Shown: one piece after another, positions 58,808 to 64,000 of the stretch
Position numbering within the stretch: position 1 is the first letter of the stretch
Layout: every line of letters begins with the position of its first letter
NCBI GenBank assembly: GCA_035999765.1
Contig: CP108521.1
Coordinates: 8,990,001-9,054,000 of the forward strand
DNA: 64,000 nt
Origin: Streptomyces sp. NBC_01231
Lineage (GTDB): Bacteria > Actinomycetota > Actinomycetes > Streptomycetales > Streptomycetaceae
Direction: 5' to 3'
Notes under the pieces: model-generated
The model's input: only the letters and a program-made list of their open reading frames with translations
Told to the model about the DNA's origin: nothing
Database searches by the model: none
Program-made: the position numbers and the translations under genes

Positions 58808-60325
58808 ATGAGCATCACCAGCCGCCCCGAGGTCCACGTCAGCGGCGGGACCGTGCGTGGCCGCAGTGAGGAGGGGCTCGCCGTCTTCCGCGGCATACCC
58901 TTCGCCCAGCCACCAGTCGGCGAACATCGTTTCGCGGCGCCCCAGCCCGCGCTGCCGTGGGACGGGGTGCGCGAGGTCGCTGCCTACGGGCCTCCGCCCC
59001 CGCAGTCCTCGGCATTCGGGCCCATCCCGCCCTGGGAGGGCGGCGGGGAGAACGAGTGGCTGACGGTCAACGTCTGGTCCCCCGCCTACGGCGATGGACC
59101 CACAGCGGCCCTGCCGGTCATGGTGTGGATCTACGGCGGTGCCTATATGGCCGGCCACACGGGTCAGCCCGACTACGACGGGGCCGCGCTGGCCGCGCAG
59201 GGCGTGGTCGTCGTGACACTCAACTACCGCGTGGGTATGGAGGGTTTCGCGCAGATCAAGGGCGCGCCGGCCAACCGGGGGCTGCTCGACCAGGTCGCCG
59301 CGCTGGAGTGGGTACGCGACAACATCGCCTCATTCGGCGGCGATCCGGGCCGGGTGACGGTCTTCGGCGAGTCCGCCGGGGCCGGCTCGATCGCGGCGCT
59401 GATGGCAATGCCCCGGGCCGCCGGACTGTTCAGGCGGGCGATCGCGCAGAGCGTTCCGGGCACCTTCTTCTCCCCGGAACTGGCCGACGACATCGCCGTC
59501 GCGTGCGCCGCCGAACTCGGGCTACGTCCGACACTGGCCGACCTCTCCTCCATCGAGCCGACCGCGCTGGCCGCGGCGGGCGACGCGGTGGCCGCGAAGA
59601 TGGCCCAGTACGAGGACCGGTGGGGGCCGGTGGCGCACACCGTGACTCCCTTCTCGCCGGTCGTCGACGGGGAGATCCTGCCGACCGACCCGTGGCAGGC
59701 GATCGCCGTCGGCTCAGCGCGCGACATCGACCTGGTCGTCGGTCACAACCGCGAGGAATACCGGCTGTTCATCGCCCAGGCCGGACAGCTCGGCCAGATC
59801 ACCGACGAGCAGGCGACCACCGTCCTGCGCGGACTCGCGCCGTCACCCCAGGTGGAGGCGGCGTACCGGGCAGGCGGCTACGCGGCTGGTGAGCGGTTCG
59901 AGCGGATCTACTCCGACTGGCTGTTCGACATGCCCAGCCTGCGCCTGGCCGAAGCGCACGCCACCGCCGGCGGCCGGTCCTACCTCTACCGGCTGAACTG
60001 GCCGGCCCCGGCCATGGGCGGCAGGTTCGGCGCCTGCCACGGGCTGGACGTCGGACTGGTCTTCGGCAACCTGAGCGCAGGCCTCAGCGCCCTCTTGATC
60101 GGTGAGCAGCCACCCGCCGACGCGGTGGCCCTGTCCCAGTGGATGCGCTCCGCGTGGACGGCCTTCGCCACCACCGGCACCCCCGGTTGGCCCGAGTACG
60201 ACAGCGAACAGCGCCTCACCCAGCTCATCGACACCGAACCCCGCGTCATGCCCTACCCAGCCGAAACCACCCGCCGCATCTGGGCGGACCACACCTTCAA
60301 CGCCCTTCCGCTGCGCCCGGCCTGA
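58808..60325 (+). CDS. Type-B carboxylesterase
   Basis: 505 residues. Oxyanion motif VWIYGGAYMAG, nucleophile Ser in VFGESAGAGS near residue 190, Glu region VVGHNREEYRLF and catalytic His in GACHGLDVGLVFG. N-terminal GTVRGRSEEGLAVFRGIPFA is the family signature. There is no signal peptide, so it is intracellular. ATG at 58808 with GAGGAG six bases upstream. Hydrolyses carboxylic esters; with the nearby hydrolases it adds to the ester-degrading theme. Confidence 0.92.
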   Translation: MSITSRPEVHVSGGTVRGRSEEGLAVFRGIPFAQPPVGEHRFAAPQPALPWDGVREVAAYGPPPPQSSAFGPIPPWEGGGENEWLTVNVWSPAYGDGPTAALPVMVWIYGGAYMAGHTGQPDYDGAALAAQGVVVVTLNYRVGMEGFAQIKGAPANRGLLDQVAALEWVRDNIASFGGDPGRVTVFGESAGAGSIAALMAMPRAAGLFRRAIAQSVPGTFFSPELADDIAVACAAELGLRPTLADLSSIEPTALAAAGDAVAAKMAQYEDRWGPVAHTVTPFSPVVDGEILPTDPWQAIAVGSARDIDLVVGHNREEYRLFIAQAGQLGQITDEQATTVLRGLAPSPQVEAAYRAGGYAAGERFERIYSDWLFDMPSLRLAEAHATAGGRSYLYRLNWPAPAMGGRFGACHGLDVGLVFGNLSAGLSALLIGEQPPADAVALSQWMRSAWTAFATTGTPGWPEYDSEQRLTQLIDTEPRVMPYPAETTRRIWADHTFNALPLRPA

Positions 60326-60619
60326 CCATCGGCCGACGCAAGATCGAGGCCTGGCCGGCTCCGCCCTTCCGCCGGCGACGCTCCGCCAAGGTTCCGGCGC
60401 GGAGGCCTTTCGCCTTGCCGGTGATACCGCCGCCGCAACGCCCGTTTCCGAACCGGTGGGAGCGGCTGCGGCTGCTCCCACTCGGCATCACCAGGATCAC
60501 CTCGCCCATGCCCACAACAGTGCCGCGGACGCGAGGCAGTCACATGACCGCGGCTCATCGCTTGCCGCCCTGTACTCCTGGACCGATCAACGGTCCCCCT
60601 AATCCCTTCGGAGTTCCCC
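60326..60619. other. Gap with a weak hairpin, 294 bp
   Basis: Contains GTGGGAGC (60456-60463) and its complement GCTCCCAC (60474-60481) around a ten-base loop, a possible terminator for the carboxylesterase. No gene supported. Confidence 0.35.
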
Positions 60620-60970
60620 GTGTACGTCGCCTTTGTCGTCAGCGCTGTCGTGCTGTCCCTGGTGCTGGTCCTCTCTGCCGTTCCCGACATCACCCGCGAC
60701 CCGAAGATCACAGAGGGGCTCAAGGCGATCGGGGTGCCCGACAGCTGGTTCTTGCCGCTTGGTCTGGTCAAGATCGCGGGCGCTCTGGGACTGCTCGCCG
60801 GCATCGTCTACCGACCCTTGGGCATCGCGGCGGCGATCGGTGTCGTCCTGTACTTCCTGGGCGCCGTGATCACGCACATCCGTGGAGGCGACACGAAGGG
60901 AATCGGCATCCCGGCCACCATCATGCTCGTTGCCGTTGCGCCGCTGGTGCTGGGTTTCGCGACGGCCTGA
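60620..60970 (+). CDS. DoxX-family membrane protein
   Basis: 116 residues with four predicted membrane helices. The first is FVVSAVVLSLVLVLSA; the middle LGLVKIAGALGLLAGIVYRP is typical of DoxX/DoxD-like proteins, with a final helix IMLVAVAPLVLGFA. GTG at 60620 with GGAG nearby. Members appear in respiratory or redox-stress settings, but the function here is open. Convergent with the TnsA-like gene. Confidence 0.85.
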   Translation: MYVAFVVSAVVLSLVLVLSAVPDITRDPKITEGLKAIGVPDSWFLPLGLVKIAGALGLLAGIVYRPLGIAAAIGVVLYFLGAVITHIRGGDTKGIGIPATIMLVAVAPLVLGFATA

Positions 60971-60989
60971 TCGTGCTCCACGATCGCGA

Positions 60990-61730
60990 TCAGACCAGCT
61001 CACCATCACTCGGCACAGGAACTGCCTCGGTGACGATCCGCTGATGCCACATCAGGTGATACAGCACCCCGCGTGCCAGGTCCGGGTACGCCATGAACCG
61101 GACGAGCTCCCCGATCTCTACGGGTTCACGGGCCAGTTCGAGCAGGCGGGGAACCAGATCCGCACCGAGGTGCAGCGGGCGCCGGGCACTGGACAGCAGA
61201 TCGACGTTCACCCAGCGCTGCCCGCTCGGCTCCGAAACCATGATGTAGTCCCAGCCCAGCCGCTCGCAGATGCGTCGGGTGTGCTCCTCCTGCAGCAGTA
61301 CCTTCGGATCGTCACGCAGTTCGGGGTTCTTCACGTCCAGCAGCAGCACGCTGCCGTCGCGGTGGCGTACGAAGACGTCCGGTGTGTGCTGCCACGCCCC
61401 GCGGGCGTCGATGGCGTCGAACTCCAAGGGCTGTGTGACGAATGCGGTCACTTCCGGGTCGAAGTCCAGCAGCGTGAGCCACTTCGACTCCAGCACGCTT
61501 TCATAGTCGGCGAAGTCACCCCACTTCGCCACCCAGTACTGGCCCGGCATGTGCCCTTGGTCCCGGTGGCTGGGGATGGCCCGCACCATCCTGCCGTTCT
61601 CGAACGGCAGGTCAGCAGCCTCCTCCAGCCGTACCAGATGCTGGACTCCTTCAGAGTCGACGTACCGTACCCGCACCACGTCGATGTCTCGAACGGATGG
61701 CTCCGGTACCTGCGCATCACGGTTCACCAC
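60990..61730 (-). CDS. TnsA-like transposon endonuclease
   Basis: 246 residues with the TnsA N-terminal nuclease fold: SVLESKWLTLLDFDP (Glu), QHTPDVFVRHRDG (Asp) and LLLDVKN (Lys) give the E-D-K catalytic set, preceded by the conserved GQYWVAKWG. In Tn7-like systems TnsA cuts the 5' ends of the transposon together with TnsB. GTG at 61730 with GAGG eight bases upstream; it overlaps the TniQ stop. No TnsB or TnsC lies beside it, so it cannot transpose by itself. Confidence 0.85.
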   Translation of the reverse strand: MVNRDAQVPEPSVRDIDVVRVRYVDSEGVQHLVRLEEAADLPFENGRMVRAIPSHRDQGHMPGQYWVAKWGDFADYESVLESKWLTLLDFDPEVTAFVTQPLEFDAIDARGAWQHTPDVFVRHRDGSVLLLDVKNPELRDDPKVLLQEEHTRRICERLGWDYIMVSEPSGQRWVNVDLLSSARRPLHLGADLVPRLLELAREPVEIGELVRFMAYPDLARGVLYHLMWHQRIVTEAVPVPSDGELV

Positions 61731-62825
61731 GAGTACTTCCTCTCCGCGGACTCCTGGCCGAAGGGCCCACCGGCATCTGTGCTGCCACTGCCCTCGCGAA
61801 AACCCCCGGCATCGGGATCCGCATCAACGGACGGGTCGTCAAGCAGCCTTCTTCAATCGCTGTACGCACCAGCGGCGCCAACCCTCGAGTCAACTCCCGC
61901 CTGTCGGCCGCGGCCAGAAGAGGGGTAACGACCGTGAGAAACGCTGCCGCAGCTGCGGCCGAAGCAGGGCCCCAGCCGAACTGGTCCCGGTACACATTTC
62001 GCTCGACACGTTCATCCAGAAGAGCCTGGGCGCACCAGCCAGGCATGCCAGGTAAACGTCCCAAGATCGTGGGCAGCCCGAGCCGTAAGAAGATCACACA
62101 CGCGCGGAACGCCTCGAACCATTGTCGTGCCGATACCTTCGCACCTCCCAGCATGGGATAGGCCCGGCGGTACGCGGTGTCCAGCCAAAGCCGCTGTGCG
62201 TCCACCGTCCGCTCGTCTGCCCGACTTACGCGAACCGCGGGCAGCCACTCTGCACACGGGCTCCCGTGAACGGAATTCGCGCAGCACGTTGGAGGCCTGT
62301 CCCACCGTGGCACGGCCCGAGGCCGGTCTCCACCCCACCGCAGTGCCCAACCGCACGCCGGGCACCGATCCAGCAGCGTCACCTGATGCTCGGGCACACC
62401 GCCGCGCATGACAGCTTCCACCACAGCCGCCACACCCCGCCCGACGCCAGCAGGCAGCACGGACACGCCCGGCTGCCGTACACCTCGACCCACTCCCGGG
62501 CCGCCGACGGCCCACGCGCCTTGCTGGCGGAGAGCACCGCCGCCACACTCAGTGGCCCACCCTCGAAAACCGACAGGTGCATCCTGTCCACTGCGCTGCC
62601 CGGGACACCCGTCGCTGCGTACACGGTCTGCCGGACCGCCTCATCACACTGCACTCCGAACACAGGGGGCCGGGTACTCGCATAAGCCCCCCGAAGGTGC
62701 AGCCCCATCAGGTTGGCGACCTCAGCCGGCGGACATCGGTTCACGCGAGCCATCCGGTCCACCCACGACGCGAACGCTTCGTCCACTCGCGGAGCTGTGA
62801 CCAGCGCTAATCTCCGTGGCAGCAT
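61717..62825 (-). pseudogene. TniQ-family targeting protein, frameshifted
   Basis: Starts at ATG 62825 with LPRRLALVTAPRVDEAFASW and ACPCCLLASGGVWRLWWKLS, a TniQ N-terminus with the first zinc-binding Cys pair. Near 62395 the frame ends, and the second half (PEHQVTLLDRCPACGWALRW, followed by a helical C-terminus) is found one base out of step. A one-base deletion in the GTGTGCCCGAG region, or re-reading one C there, restores the expected VCPEHQ. Natural recoding is possible but no classic slippery site is seen. Its 3' end overlaps the TnsA-like gene. Confidence 0.75.
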
Positions 62826-62939
62826 GCACCCACCTCCTGAGAGTGACCTGCGTCACTAACATTTTGAGGTGCCACGCTCACCCGTCGCGTGTCGTGTGAG
62901 AACGTTCCCTGAGAGGGAGACATGTGACATAGTACTGGC
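62826..62939. promoter_or_regulatory. Divergent promoter with AGTGAC-CTGC-GTCACT palindrome
   Basis: Palindrome at 62842-62857 just upstream of the TniQ start. On the other side no ribosome site precedes the oxidoreductase GTG at 62940; a TAGTACT element about seven bases before it could be a -10 box, giving a leaderless transcript. Confidence 0.4.
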
Positions 62940-64000
62940 GTGAGCAAGCGACTGACCTGCGATGTCGTGGTCGTCGGCGCCGGAATGGTGGGCGCGGCCT
63001 GCGCCCTGTACGCGGCTCGTGCGGGCCTCGATGTCGCCCTGGTGGACCGCGGTCCGGTCGCCGGCGGGACGAGCGGCGCGGGTGAGGGCAACCTCCTGGT
63101 CTCCGACAAGGAGCCCGGCCCCGAGCTGGACCTCGCCCTGCTGTCCGGCCGCCTGTGGCACGAACTCGCCCGGGAGTTGGGCACGTTCGTCGAGTACGAG
63201 GCCAAGGGCGGTGTCGTGGTGGCCTCCTCGCCCGGTGGACTGGCCGCGCTGGAACTGTTCGCCGCCGGGCAGCGCGCCGCCGGAGTCGTCGCCGAACCGG
63301 TCGACGGCGACACGCTGTACGCCCTCGAACCCCACCTGGCGCCCGGCCTGCCGGGCGCCGTCCACTACCCCCAGGACTGCCAGGTGATGCCCGCCCTGGC
63401 CGCCGCCCACCTGGTACGCGCCTCCGGTGCCCGCCTGTTCACCGGCCGGACCGTGACCCAGGTGCTGCGCACACCCGACGGAGCGGTACGCGGAGTGCGC
63501 ACCGACGGAGGTGACATCCACGCCCCCGCGGTCGTCAACGCGGCCGGCACCTGGGGCGCCGAACTGGCCGCCCTCGCCGGGACCCACCTCCCCGTCCTCC
63601 CGCGCCGCGGCTTCGTCCTGGTCACCGAACCCCTGCCGCGCCTGGTCCGCCACAAGGTGTACGCCGCCGACTACGTGGCCGACGTGGCCAGCGACTCGGC
63701 GGCGCTACAGACCTCCCCGGTCGTCGAGGGCACCGCGGCCGGGCCCGTCCTGATCGGCGCGAGCCGCGAACGGGTCGGCTTCGACCGGACGTTCTCGCTG
63801 CCGGCCGTCCGGGCGCTGGCGGCGGGCGCCACCCAACTGTTCCCGTTCCTCGCCGACGTCCGCGCGACGCGCGCCTATCTCGGCTTCCGCCCGTACATGC
63901 CCGACCACCTGCCCGCCGTCGGCCCCGACCCGCGCGTCCCCGGGCTCCACCACGCCTGCGGGCACGAGGGCGCGGGCATCGGCCTGGCCACCGGTACCGG
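62940..64000 (+). CDS. FAD-dependent amino acid/amine oxidoreductase (DadA type), C-terminus cut by window edge
   Basis: 353 codons visible, continuing past the right edge. The FAD motif VVVVGAGMVGAACALYAARA opens the protein, with GTSGAGEGNLLVSD and the second FAD-domain segment VVNAAGTWGAELAALAG. The C-terminal LGFRPYMPDHLPAVGPDP and GHEGAGIGLATG belong to D-amino acid dehydrogenase, glycine oxidase and cyanide-forming glycine dehydrogenase relatives. Substrate cannot be chosen among these from the visible part. GTG start at 62940, probably leaderless. Confidence 0.87.
   Translation, partial: MSKRLTCDVVVVGAGMVGAACALYAARAGLDVALVDRGPVAGGTSGAGEGNLLVSDKEPGPELDLALLSGRLWHELARELGTFVEYEAKGGVVVASSPGGLAALELFAAGQRAAGVVAEPVDGDTLYALEPHLAPGLPGAVHYPQDCQVMPALAAAHLVRASGARLFTGRTVTQVLRTPDGAVRGVRTDGGDIHAPAVVNAAGTWGAELAALAGTHLPVLPRRGFVLVTEPLPRLVRHKVYAADYVADVASDSAALQTSPVVEGTAAGPVLIGASRERVGFDRTFSLPAVRALAAGATQLFPFLADVRATRAYLGFRPYMPDHLPAVGPDPRVPGLHHACGHEGAGIGLATGT

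Overview
The window is high-GC actinobacterial DNA, almost certainly from Streptomyces. Codons end mostly in G or C, there are many GTG starts, genes are often coupled by 1-4 base overlaps, and the families fit: a Tat-dependent sugar-binding lipoprotein, an XRE/MmyB-type regulator pair, LuxR-AAA and PucR regulators, and an Sfp/EntD-type phosphopantetheinyl transferase. No rRNA, tRNA or CRISPR array was seen.

1-13,008 is a complete-looking glycan utilisation locus. The minus strand carries a PfkB sugar kinase, a solute-binding protein, two permeases and a GH2 beta-galactosidase that runs off the left edge. Divergently, the plus strand carries a DeoR repressor, a GH4 glycosidase, a GH38 alpha-mannosidase and a GH29 alpha-L-fucosidase. 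None of the four hydrolases has a visible signal peptide, which suggests uptake of short oligosaccharides followed by trimming in the cytoplasm. 13,143-19,378 looks like ordinary chromosome: an ATP-grasp protein, a metallophosphoesterase overlapping a phosphopantetheinyl transferase, an alpha/beta hydrolase, and a divergent XRE regulator / MmyB-like ligand-binding protein pair.

19,567-31,672 is a scarred accessory region. It holds an IS3 element whose OrfB has no stop inside the element, a beheaded UvrD-type helicase, decayed TetR, LuxR and transposon-associated genes, and two 318-bp direct repeats that differ at only two positions. Intact genes among the debris are two crotonases, an ester cyclase, a medium-chain reductase, a short-chain dehydrogenase lacking its catalytic tyrosine, and a 14-helix-type efflux pump. 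31,673-39,316 is a candidate catabolic cluster: a minus-strand operon of CocE-type hydrolase, quinone-oxidoreductase-like reductase and alpha/beta hydrolase, opposite a plus-strand run of FAD monooxygenase, cupin and PucR regulator.

39,678-60,970 is rich in paralogues: two HSL-type esterases, three related short-chain dehydrogenases, two closely similar TetR regulators, an efflux pump, a truncated GlxA-type regulator, a LuxR-AAA regulator divergent from a third crotonase, a secreted beta-propeller protein, a type-B carboxylesterase and a DoxX protein. The three related dehydrogenases and the ester cyclase share an 18-bp palindromic promoter motif, which suggests a common TetR-controlled regulon. 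60,990-62,825 carries a TnsA-like endonuclease and a frameshifted TniQ with no TnsB or TnsC beside them. The window ends inside an FAD-dependent amine/amino-acid oxidoreductase.
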